Source of the DNA: an uncultured Caulobacteraceae bacterium
GTDB lineage: Bacteria > Pseudomonadota > Alphaproteobacteria > Caulobacterales > TH1-2
NCBI GenBank assembly: GCA_937967425.1
Contig: CALBST010000229.1
Span: 1-5,899 of the forward strand
DNA: 5,899 nt
Direction: 5' to 3'
Both the position numbers and the translations under genes were made by a program. This document shows, piece by piece, positions 1 to 5,864 of the stretch (position 1 is the first letter of the stretch; the number at the start of each line of letters is the position of its first letter). A model generated the notes under the pieces. The model saw only the letters and a program-made list of their open reading frames with translations, did no database searches and was not told the origin of the DNA.

Positions 1-2190
1 CGCGGCGCGAACCCGCAGCTCGCCAGCGCGCGCGTCGGCCACTTGTGCATCGAGGAGGATCGTCTCGGGCGTCAAAGTCAGATCGCCGGCCAGGCGGCCG
101 GTGACGCCTGGCAGAAGCCCGTCGACGGCGCCGTTGACATCAAGCTCCGCATTGACGCCGCGGTTCAAAAACTGCGCGCTCCCTTGCGCCAGCAAGCCGC
201 CCCATTTCGCATCCAGCGCGCTCAAGCTCACCGCGCCGCCGCCGATGGAGACATCGGCGCTTGCGGTCATGGCTTGGCCGGAGGCGGTTCCGGTCACTTC
301 CGCGCGGCCTGTGTAGGCGTTGCCAGCCGGCGCCAGCGTGAAGTTCACCACCGGCTGTTCAACAAGCACGCCGCCCGCCGCGAAGCTCGATAGCGAGCCC
401 TGCATCGTCAGCGTCGGGCGGGCGATGCGGCCGGTCAGCCGTCCTGTCGCGTCGATGGCGCCGCCGATCTCAGCGCCGCCGAGGTCAAGCGGACCGCGCG
501 CGCTGGCTTCGAGCGCGAGATTGGCTTCGCCGCCGACGATGCGGCCGGTCGCGCCAGCGCGCAATTGCGCGCCATCAACGCGCGCGTGCGAAACCGTGAT
601 GCCGCCGTTTTCGTAGCGCATGCGCGCATCGAGACGCGGGGATGCGCCCAGCAATTGTGGGACGACATCCGGTGAACCGGCGATGCGCGCGCCTTGGCCA
701 TCGACGGAGATCGCCCACGCGCGCTCCTGCTCTTCGCCATCCCGAAAAGCGCGCCAACGGCCGCTCGCTTCGCCGCGTAGATCGGCGGCGACCGCTTCCA
801 AGCGCCGGATGCGCCAATCACCGGCGAACTCGCCATCGCCGGAATTGACCCAACCTTGTGCGTCGAGCGCGATCGCATCGCTCGTGAGATCGGTGCGGTT
901 GAGCGTGAAGCGTTCCCGGCGCCTGTCGTACTCCATCGCTGTGCGCAGCCGCGCATTGACGAAGAGCGGCGCCGTCCGCGCCGGGGCGCGCAGATCGCCG
1001 CTGAGCGTGAAACGATCTGCGGTGAGCGCCGCCTCGAGGGGCCCGCGAAGTTGCGTCCTCTGCCCCAGTGCGTCGATCTCTTGGGCGTCCAGCGTGCCGC
1101 GGATCGCCGTCGTACCGCGCGCGCGCCGCAGCTCGCCTTCGAGCCGCGCCGCCCCAAGCGGAAAGGGTGACTCGCGCGCGATCGCCGAAAGGTTGTTCGT
1201 CGTCGCGACGAGTTGTGCGGCGCCATCCAACTCGCCGTGTTCATCGAGTAAGCCCGAAAGGTTGAGCGCGAAAAAGGGCGTCTCGGCGCGCGCTTCGAAT
1301 GTGCGCTCGGTGGGCGCGCCGTTGAGATTGAAGGTGATGCTCGGGCCGATGCGCTGCGCCAAAGTTTGCAGCGCTGGGATCGAATCCAATTGAGCTTGAC
1401 CTTGCGCCGACCATGCCTCCGGGGTCCAGCGCGTGTTGCCGATCAGCAATTGCCGCTGGCCGGCGACGGCCTCGAAGTGTGCGTTGCCGGTGCGGAGATC
1501 GCCATCGCCGGTCGCGGTCGCGCGAATGCCTTCCTCGCTGAGGCCGATTGCCCGTGCGATGACGCCGCCCGGTGCGCTGTAGAGATCGAGACTGAGCGCG
1601 TAGTTCTGATCGTTGTGATAGAGGGCCGTGATGCGATCATCGTCTGAATCGAGTCGACGCAGTGTCAGATCGAGCGCGCGCAACTCGTCGTCGCGCAGAT
1701 CAAGCGCGAGGTCGGCGCTGAATTCCGACGCGTTGCCGACAACGGCCTCGGCCAGCGTGAGCCGCTCGACATGCAGCTCCGAGATGATGACGTCGAAGGT
1801 TGCGCCGGACGAGGGCCGATGTTCCAGAAGCGTTGGCTGACGCGTAATCGCGATTGCATTCGCGCTGGCGGCATGGAGGCGCACCGTGCCGAATAGGATA
1901 TCCTGCGGCGACCAGTCGAGCGCGACATCGTGCGCTTCGAGCCAGATGCCTTCTTCGTCTTCGATCGTGATCGTGCCGGCGCGCAGATTGCCGATCCAGC
2001 CGCCGCTCACATCATCGATCTTGATGCGCCCGAGCCGCCAAACACGCGCGCCGTCGCCGAGCGAGTCCACAACAAGGTGCGCGGCGGGGCCGAGCGCGAT
2101 CACGGCGCTCGCGCCGACAAGTGCGCCACCGCCCGCGAAGGCCCACCAGCGTTTGCGCCGGCGTGGCTTGAGAGGCGCTTCCTCGCTCAA
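1..2190 (-). CDS. tamB: TamB, translocation and assembly module inner-membrane component (partial, C-terminus beyond left edge)
   Basis: The first 730 codons are in the window, with no stop from the start at 2190 to base 1. TamB is an inner-membrane-anchored protein that spans the periplasm as a long beta-groove and works with TamA in outer-membrane protein insertion and/or lipid transport. Residues 8-14 are basic (KPRRRKR) and are followed by one hydrophobic segment at about 15-41, the expected anchor with the N-terminus in the cytoplasm. The family-typical DVSGGWIGNLRAG region (about 60-72) follows. The rest is repetitive beta-strand-rich sequence (alternating hydrophobic residues, many G-x-L and A-x-L patterns) with no catalytic motif. 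The diagnostic DUF490 C-terminal domain is not in the window; E. coli TamB is 1259 aa, so roughly half is visible. The start is a TTG whose bases overlap the tamA stop (TTGA), implying translational coupling. No in-frame ATG occurs before codon 419, and the only early alternative, GTG at codon 30, would destroy the anchor. Confidence 0.9.
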   Translation of the reverse strand, partial: MSEEAPLKPRRRKRWWAFAGGGALVGASAVIALGPAAHLVVDSLGDGARVWRLGRIKIDDVSGGWIGNLRAGTITIEDEEGIWLEAHDVALDWSPQDILFGTVRLHAASANAIAITRQPTLLEHRPSSGATFDVIISELHVERLTLAEAVVGNASEFSADLALDLRDDELRALDLTLRRLDSDDDRITALYHNDQNYALSLDLYSAPGGVIARAIGLSEEGIRATATGDGDLRTGNAHFEAVAGQRQLLIGNTRWTPEAWSAQGQAQLDSIPALQTLAQRIGPSITFNLNGAPTERTFEARAETPFFALNLSGLLDEHGELDGAAQLVATTNNLSAIARESPFPLGAARLEGELRRARGTTAIRGTLDAQEIDALGQRTQLRGPLEAALTADRFTLSGDLRAPARTAPLFVNARLRTAMEYDRRRERFTLNRTDLTSDAIALDAQGWVNSGDGEFAGDWRIRRLEAVAADLRGEASGRWRAFRDGEEQERAWAISVDGQGARIAGSPDVVPQLLGASPRLDARMRYENGGITVSHARVDGAQLRAGATGRIVGGEANLALEASARGPLDLGGAEIGGAIDATGRLTGRIARPTLTMQGSLSSFAAGGVLVEQPVVNFTLAPAGNAYTGRAEVTGTASGQAMTASADVSIGGGAVSLSALDAKWGGLLAQGSAQFLNRGVNAELDVNGAVDGLLPGVTGRLAGDLTLTPETILLDAQVADARAGELRVRAA

Positions 2191-3947
2191 AACGCCTGGC
2201 CCAAGCTGATGTAGAGCGCGAAGTCGTCGTTGCGCTCGTCCTCGTCGAGCGGGAAGGCGATATCGATGCGCAACGGCGCAAAGCCGAGATTGTAGCGTGC
2301 GCCGAAGCCGACGCCCCAGCTCAAATCTGCGGCCTCGCTCCAATCATCAAACGCCGTGCCTGCATCGACAAATGCCGCCGCGCCCCAGCGTTCGTCAAAG
2401 CGCCAACGCGCCTCAACAGAGCCCTCAAGCAAGCCTTGGCCTCCGGGCGTGAGGCCGAGCAGATCGCGCTCTTGCGGATAGATGGAATTGTATTCGTATC
2501 CGCGCACGGAGCCGCCGCCGCCGGCATAGAAGCGGCGATCTGGCGGCACGTCATTTGGATCGCCGGTGACGGCTTCAAGCCATCCAACACGCGCGCGCGC
2601 AGCAAGCGTCAGGCGATCATTCGCGCCGATCGTCTCATAGACGCGACCCTCCGCTGTTGCGCGCACGAAGCCGAGGGTTTCGTCGCCCGTGGAGACGGAG
2701 GGTTCGAGGCGAAGCTCCGTGATGGAGCCATCGATCGGATCGAGCGTGAATTCCGTCGTGTCGTGGCGCCAATTGCCGAAGCCGGAGAGGACGATCGCGT
2801 CGCGCACCGTGCCGACGAGGTCGTCGTACTCGTCCGCCGAAAGCCGGAGGCCGTAGCTTGTTGCAGTACGCAGGCGCGTGGAGGCGTCCACGGAGCCGAA
2901 TATGGCGACGCCTTGGCGCGAGTAGGCTTCGAGCTGTTCGCGATCCGCCGAAGCGCCGAACGTAACAGCATGGCCGAGGCCTGCCGCGTGAGGCCGCGTC
3001 AGCGAGGCGGTGAGTCCTTGCTGCATCTCCGCCAGGGTTGCGCCGACGGTCAGTGAATCGGCACGTCCAGTGAGATTGCGCCGCGTCCATTCCGCCTGCA
3101 CGCCCGCGCCTTCCGTGGTCGAGTAGCTGACGCCCAGTTCGTAGGCGTTGCGGCGCGCGGGTTCGACGGTGACGATGACGTCGCGCAGGCCGTTCTCGTC
3201 CGGCGGCGCGAGGCGCGTCGAGGCCAACGACAACGCGCCCGTGGAGGTGAGATCACGCCGCAGGCGGGCCAGCGCCTGTGGTGAGTAGGCTTCACCGGTT
3301 TCCCAGTTTTGCAGGTCGTCAATGAAGCTCGGACGCAACACGCCATCCGGTTCGGCGCGCACGCCGCCCAAGCGGGCCAGTTCGCCCGTGCGGAACCGAA
3401 ACTCCGCCGCGACCTGTGCGCTGGCATGGTCCACGACAACGCGCCGATCCAATGCTGCCGCGTCCGCGTAGCCGTTCTGCTGAAGCGCTGCGAGCGCGCC
3501 GCTTTCGGCTTCAAGCACGGTTGACGCGCGCGCGGGATCGCGCACGCGCACGGTTGCGATGGCTTCATCCGCCGCGCGCGAAGCCTCGGCGTTGGGCTGT
3601 CCGGCTTCGTAGGTGACGCGGGGCGCCTCGAAGGTGAAGCGCGTCCCCAATTCGATGATCAAGCGCGCCGAGGGCGGATCTTCGCTCGCTTCCGGCGTCA
3701 CTGTCGCGCCGTAATATCCTTCCGAGCGCAGCCACGCCAAAGCACGCTGCGCTGCTTCCTCCGCAATGCGCTCGGCGTCGAACAAGCTTTCAGGCGCGTC
3801 GCGATCGGGGAGGAGATCGAGAATGGCGCGGCGCGTGTCATGATCCGGCCCCTCGATGACGACAGGCGAGTCCGCCCAAGCAGGTGCTGCGGTGGGCAAG
3901 CCGATGGCCGCGCAGAGCGCGGCGGGAAGGATGGGAATACGGCGCAT
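2187..3947 (-). CDS. tamA: TamA, Omp85-family outer-membrane assembly protein
   Basis: This 586-aa precursor is close to E. coli TamA (577 aa). TamA is an outer-membrane barrel that partners TamB. Residues 1-25 form a signal peptide (MRR, hydrophobic core, then AWA before Asp26), so it is exported. About 26-265 fits three POTRA domains; short beta-alpha-alpha-beta units and the GYYGATV and NGYADA segments are typical. About 266-586 is the beta-barrel, with a clear Omp85 loop-6 motif, GGGGSVRGY, at 476-484. The protein ends in LYISLGQAF, with the C-terminal Phe expected of an outer-membrane beta-signal. An in-frame ATG at 4010 would add 21 residues (MVDDALTALL...). I prefer 3947 because it places the signal peptide at the N-terminus, but neither start has a good Shine-Dalgarno, so 4010 remains possible. 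It lies downstream of htpX in the same direction, and its TGA overlaps the tamB TTG. BamA is excluded as an identity by the small number of POTRA domains and the adjacent tamB. Confidence 0.92.
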   Translation of the reverse strand: MRRIPILPAALCAAIGLPTAAPAWADSPVVIEGPDHDTRRAILDLLPDRDAPESLFDAERIAEEAAQRALAWLRSEGYYGATVTPEASEDPPSARLIIELGTRFTFEAPRVTYEAGQPNAEASRAADEAIATVRVRDPARASTVLEAESGALAALQQNGYADAAALDRRVVVDHASAQVAAEFRFRTGELARLGGVRAEPDGVLRPSFIDDLQNWETGEAYSPQALARLRRDLTSTGALSLASTRLAPPDENGLRDVIVTVEPARRNAYELGVSYSTTEGAGVQAEWTRRNLTGRADSLTVGATLAEMQQGLTASLTRPHAAGLGHAVTFGASADREQLEAYSRQGVAIFGSVDASTRLRTATSYGLRLSADEYDDLVGTVRDAIVLSGFGNWRHDTTEFTLDPIDGSITELRLEPSVSTGDETLGFVRATAEGRVYETIGANDRLTLAARARVGWLEAVTGDPNDVPPDRRFYAGGGGSVRGYEYNSIYPQERDLLGLTPGGQGLLEGSVEARWRFDERWGAAAFVDAGTAFDDWSEAADLSWGVGFGARYNLGFAPLRIDIAFPLDEDERNDDFALYISLGQAF

Positions 3948-4041
3948 CGCGAGTCGCAGAAATCTGGCTAGCGAGGCTCGCAGGAGGGCGGTTAACGCAT
4001 CATCAACCATAAGCGCGGGTCCACACCCCGCGCCCTGGAGA

Positions 4042-4070
4042 AATAGCTCATTAAATCAATACGAAAGCAA
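4042..4070 (-). promoter_or_regulatory. Possible promoter for tamA-tamB in the htpX-tamA gap
   Basis: On the minus strand, TTGCTT (4065-4070) and GCTATT (4042-4047) are separated by 17 nt. The GCTATTTC around the second box resembles the Caulobacter housekeeping -10 (GCTANAWC), although that promoter class normally has a shorter spacer. It lies in a locally A/T-rich stretch of an otherwise GC-rich region. A transcript would start near 4035, upstream of both candidate tamA starts. A small imperfect hairpin (GCAAG/CTTGC arms at 4084-4088 and 4067-4071, followed by TTT) overlaps the -35 box and could be a weak htpX terminator instead. Both readings are tentative. Confidence 0.25.
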
Positions 4071-4094
4071 GCGTCGACGGCGCCTTGCCGAAGC

Positions 4095-5009
4095 TTAACC
4101 CCAAGGGCCGCGCTGGCGCGTCTGCTGTGTGGCCCACGGGCTGCTCGAAGCGCTCGTCGTTGGCCGGCCGAAACGGCGCGCCATGTCCATCAGCTGCGCG
4201 ATGCGGTTTTGGGTGTTCGGGTGCGTCGAAAACAGGTTGTCGGCGCCGCGACCGGCGAGCGGATTGATGATGAAGAGGTGCGCCATCGCCGGGTTGCGCT
4301 CTGCATCTTCGTTCACGCGTTGGCGCGCATAGGCTTCGATCTTCTGCAGCGCGCTCGCCAGCGCTTCCGGCTCGCCGCCGATCTCGGCGCCGATGCGGTC
4401 GGCTTCGTATTCGCGCGCGCGGCTGATCGCCATTTGCACAAGTGAAGCCGCGATCGGCGCGAGGAACATGATCAGCAAACCGATGATCGGGTTGCGGTCG
4501 CGATCGCCGAAGAACAGCGCAAAATTCGCAAGCATCGCCACGGCGCCAGCGATCGTCGCGGTCACGGTCATCGTCAATGTGTCGCGATTTTTCACATGCG
4601 CGAGTTCGTGCGCCATGACGCCGCGAATTTCTTCGCGCGAGAGCAGGCCGAGCAAACCGCTGGTGGCGGCGACGGCCGCATTCTCTGGGTTTCGCCCAGT
4701 CGCGAACGCGTTCGGCTGAGGGTTATCGATGATGTAAATCTTAGGGGGCGGCAGCCCGGCGCGCTGCGCCAGTGCCAGCGTGTCGTCAACGTAGGCGCGG
4801 ACGCGCGGATCTGGGTGTCCAGGTTGGATTTCCTGCGCTTTGAAGTGGCGCAGCACCATCTTATCGGCATTCCAATAGGCAAACAGGTTCATAGCGCCCG
4901 CCACAAGCAGAGCGATCAGCATGCCGCCCGTGCCGCCGACGAGGTAACCGACCGCGCCAAACAGCGCCGTCATCGCCGCCAAAAGGATGTACGTCTTGAG
5001 ATGGTTCAT
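4095..5009 (-). CDS. htpX: HtpX, M48-family inner-membrane zinc metalloprotease
   Basis: At 304 aa this is the usual HtpX size (E. coli 293 aa). HtpX cleaves damaged or misfolded inner-membrane proteins, overlapping in role with FtsH. The zinc site is complete: HELAH at 134-138 (His134, Glu135, His138) and a third ligand, probably Glu200, in the REYEAD motif (199-204). Hydrophobic segments lie at about 5-24, 28-46, 145-168 and 174-194, the family's pattern of two N-terminal and two central membrane helices. [15 protein letters not shown] (100-114) and [15 protein letters not shown] (259-273) are family signatures. The tail after residue 280 is low-complexity Ser/Thr/Gln/Arg ending in GPWG. 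The start at 5009 is fixed by an AGGAG ribosome site just upstream. The open frame continues 53 codons further to an ATG at 5168, but that extension is Arg-rich, overlaps the divergent gene, and puts the membrane helix in the wrong place. HtpX is heat- or envelope-stress-induced in other bacteria; no confident stress-sigma promoter is visible here. Confidence 0.95.
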   Translation of the reverse strand: MNHLKTYILLAAMTALFGAVGYLVGGTGGMLIALLVAGAMNLFAYWNADKMVLRHFKAQEIQPGHPDPRVRAYVDDTLALAQRAGLPPPKIYIIDNPQPNAFATGRNPENAAVAATSGLLGLLSREEIRGVMAHELAHVKNRDTLTMTVTATIAGAVAMLANFALFFGDRDRNPIIGLLIMFLAPIAASLVQMAISRAREYEADRIGAEIGGEPEALASALQKIEAYARQRVNEDAERNPAMAHLFIINPLAGRGADNLFSTHPNTQNRIAQLMDMARRFGRPTTSASSSPWATQQTRQRGPWG

Positions 5010-5013
5010 CTTT

Positions 5014-5018
5014 CTCCT
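5014..5018 (-). promoter_or_regulatory. Ribosome binding site of htpX (decides the start)
   Basis: AGGAG on the minus strand, 4 nt before the ATG at 5009. It selects this start over the upstream in-frame ATG at 5168. Confidence 0.8.
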
Positions 5019-5030
5019 CACTTGAAGGAA

Positions 5031-5059
5031 GATATCGAGAGTGAGGCCGCGAGGTTCAA
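5031..5059 (-). promoter_or_regulatory. Possible htpX promoter overlapping the sdhAF4 start region
   Basis: On the minus strand, TTGAAC (5054-5059) and GATATC (5031-5036) are 17 nt apart, 4/6 and 3/6 matches to the sigma-70 boxes. A transcript would begin near 5024 and carry a very short leader containing the AGGAG site. The -35 box sits directly on the base pairs just before the sdhAF4 start codon. No equally good pair was seen for the plus-strand gene. Confidence 0.3.
5051..5054 (+). promoter_or_regulatory. Ribosome binding site of the DUF1674/SdhAF4 gene
   Basis: GAGG, 6 nt before the ATG at 5061. It supports this start over the long upstream open frame, which runs antisense through htpX. 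Confidence 0.6.
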
Positions 5060-5060
5060 T

Positions 5061-5252
5061 ATGTCCGATGAAGCGCCAGAACCGCCGCCGCGCAAGCTGA
5101 CACCGGAAGCGCAACGCGCGCTCGCCGAAGCGGAGGAACGCCGCGCCGCGGCGGCCAAGCTGGAACAAGAGAAGGAACTCGGCGGGCCGAGCGGTCCGGA
5201 ACCGACGCGCTACGGCGATTGGGAGCGCAAGGGCATCGCCAGCGATTTCTGA
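5061..5252 (+). CDS. sdhAF4: DUF1674 / SdhAF4 family succinate dehydrogenase assembly factor
   Basis: This 63-aa protein ends in the family hallmark: Gly41-Gly42, then [14 protein letters not shown] (45-58) and the terminal SDF. The first 40 residues are a Pro-rich start (EPPPRKLTP) followed by an Ala/Glu/Arg/Lys helix (about 15-40). In mitochondria, SDHAF4 binds the flavinylated SdhA subunit before it joins SdhB, protecting the FAD site and promoting complex II assembly. The bacterial DUF1674 proteins are taken to do the same; here that is an inference from the family. There is no signal peptide or membrane segment, so it should be cytoplasmic. It diverges from htpX with only 51 nt between start codons, so their promoters must overlap each other or the coding sequences. 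The start at 5061 has GAGG upstream, and codons before it are antisense htpX. A GC-rich hairpin follows the stop. Confidence 0.9.
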   Translation: MSDEAPEPPPRKLTPEAQRALAEAEERRAAAAKLEQEKELGGPSGPEPTRYGDWERKGIASDF

Positions 5253-5268
5253 TTAACGACGCCGCTGT

Positions 5269-5285
5269 CGCGCGAACTTCGCGCG
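5269..5285 (+). terminator. Possible hairpin after sdhAF4
   Basis: CGCGCG (5269-5274), loop AACTT, CGCGCG (5280-5285): a 6-bp pure G/C stem 16 nt after the sdhAF4 stop. No T-run follows, so it is not a standard intrinsic terminator. It may only attenuate transcription or protect the mRNA end, and the downstream gene could still be co-transcribed. Confidence 0.25.
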
Positions 5286-5345
5286 CGCATGGCGAAGCAC
5301 CTTCACGCCGCCGCGCGCCTGCGCGAAGCTGCCACGTTCTGTTCT

Positions 5346-5351
5346 GGAGAG
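5346..5351 (+). promoter_or_regulatory. Ribosome binding site of the small secreted protein
   Basis: GGAGAG, 5 nt before the ATG at 5357. It selects this start over an in-frame ATG at 5219 that lies inside sdhAF4 and would bury the signal peptide. Confidence 0.75.
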
Positions 5352-5356
5352 AACTC

Positions 5357-5740
5357 ATGCGCGTCCGCGCGATCCTTGCGGCCCTGGCGCTTGTCGCCGG
5401 GCCGGCCTTCGTGGCGCCGAGCGTTGCCTACGCCGATGGCATTGAACGCCCGCGTCCGCCGCGCCAGCGCGTGCGCCGGCCGCAACCGCCTCCGCCGCCG
5501 GCGCCGTTGCCGCCCCCGCCTGTCGTGGAGACAGGCCCGGAGACCGTGACGCTCGATAACTCTTTCTTTGCCAGCTCGGGCGGCGTCGGTTCCGACATCG
5601 GCGTTGGCGGGTATTATTCCAGCACCACTGTCATAATTCGTGGTGCATCGGCTTCTGCTTCGGCGTTCGCCTTTGCGTCAGCCCGCGCCGGCGCGCGGGG
5701 CGGGTATCGTGGCGGCGGTCATGGCTGCGGCTGCCGTTGA
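5357..5740 (+). CDS. Small secreted protein, Pro-rich with Ala-X repeat and Gly/Cys tail, unknown function
   Basis: I do not recognise this 127-aa protein. Residues 1-26 form a standard signal peptide (MRVR, Ala/Leu core, SVAYA before Asp27), so the 101-aa mature protein should reach the periplasm or beyond. There is no lipobox Cys. Residues 31-57 are Arg/Pro-rich with a PPPPPAPLPPPP run, likely an extended linker. Residues 58-95 look beta-prone (TVTLDNSFFASS, GGYYSSTTVIIRG). Residues 97-113 have Ala at every odd position with Ser, Phe, Arg or Gly between. The tail is Gly-rich and ends GGGHGCGCR, with the only two Cys of the protein (124, 126). The start has a good GGAGAG ribosome site. Reasonable guesses are a surface or cell-wall-associated structural protein or a metal-binding or disulfide-linked tail, but nothing proves either. 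It lies 104 nt after sdhAF4, probably as its own unit. The signal peptide, start and clear stop make it very likely a real gene. Confidence 0.8.
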   Translation: MRVRAILAALALVAGPAFVAPSVAYADGIERPRPPRQRVRRPQPPPPPAPLPPPPVVETGPETVTLDNSFFASSGGVGSDIGVGGYYSSTTVIIRGASASASAFAFASARAGARGGYRGGGHGCGCR

Positions 5741-5759
5741 GGTAACCAAACGACAACAT

Positions 5760-5778
5760 CCCCACTCCCATTGTGGGG
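5760..5778 (+). terminator. Hairpin downstream of the small secreted protein gene
   Basis: CCCCAC (5760-5765), 7-nt loop, GTGGGG (5773-5778), starting 19 nt after the stop. The stem is strong, but the following bases (GCACGCAAG) contain no T-run. It is the best candidate for the transcript end of the upstream gene; a leader element of the next gene is the alternative. Confidence 0.35.
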
Positions 5779-5781
5779 GCA

Positions 5782-5847
5782 CGCAAGTATTTGCGCCTGA
5801 AGGTGAAAGGGCGTAAACGCGCGGCCCACCGGGCGCGGCTTTGCGTT
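5782..5847 (+). other. Inverted repeats in the leader of the next gene
   Basis: Two further self-complementary elements lie between the 5760 hairpin and the ribosome site at 5850. The first is CGCAA/TTGCG (5782-5786 and 5791-5795, loop GTAT). The second is a two-part stem, AACGC/GCGTT (5816-5820 and 5843-5847), enclosing GCCC/GGGC (5824-5827 and 5831-5834). I do not recognise a known riboswitch or leader class. In GC-rich DNA some pairing arises by chance. Confidence 0.3.
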
Positions 5848-5849
5848 CG

Positions 5850-5856
5850 AAGGGGA
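5850..5856 (+). promoter_or_regulatory. Ribosome binding site of the gene at the right edge
   Basis: AAGGGGA, 8 nt before the ATG at 5865, normal spacing. It is the main support for calling a gene there. Confidence 0.6.
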
Positions 5857-5864
5857 TTTCTCTC

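Noticed and set aside
435..1244. Minus-strand open frame (269 codons) in another frame within tamB
   Set aside because: Same strand but shifted from the 730-codon tamB frame; the translation is Arg/Ser/Ala-rich with no recognisable features.
620..1393. Long plus-strand open frame (257 codons) opposite tamB
   Set aside because: It is antisense to the continuous tamB frame, with Arg/Ser/Ala-rich low-complexity translation, no domain and no ribosome site. Such shadows are expected in GC-rich coding DNA.
2436..3056. Plus-strand open frame (206 codons) opposite the tamA barrel
   Set aside because: It lies antisense to the Omp85 barrel and VRGY motif, which are clearly the real product.
4596..5060. 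N-terminal extension of the SdhAF4 frame into htpX
   Set aside because: The frame is open by chance opposite htpX; the family begins near residue 1 of the 5061 start, which has its own ribosome site.
5010..5168. 53-codon N-terminal extension of htpX
   Set aside because: The AGGAG site and membrane helix place the start at 5009; the extension is antisense to the clear SdhAF4 gene.
5219..5356. 46-codon extension of the secreted protein
   Set aside because: It would start inside sdhAF4 and bury a typical signal peptide; the GGAGAG site supports 5357.
5717..5740. Resemblance of the GCGC tail to MYXO-CTERM-type sorting signals
   Set aside because: Those signals continue into a membrane helix and a basic end. 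Here the protein stops one residue after the Cys motif, and the bases beyond the stop do not encode a hydrophobic segment in frame.
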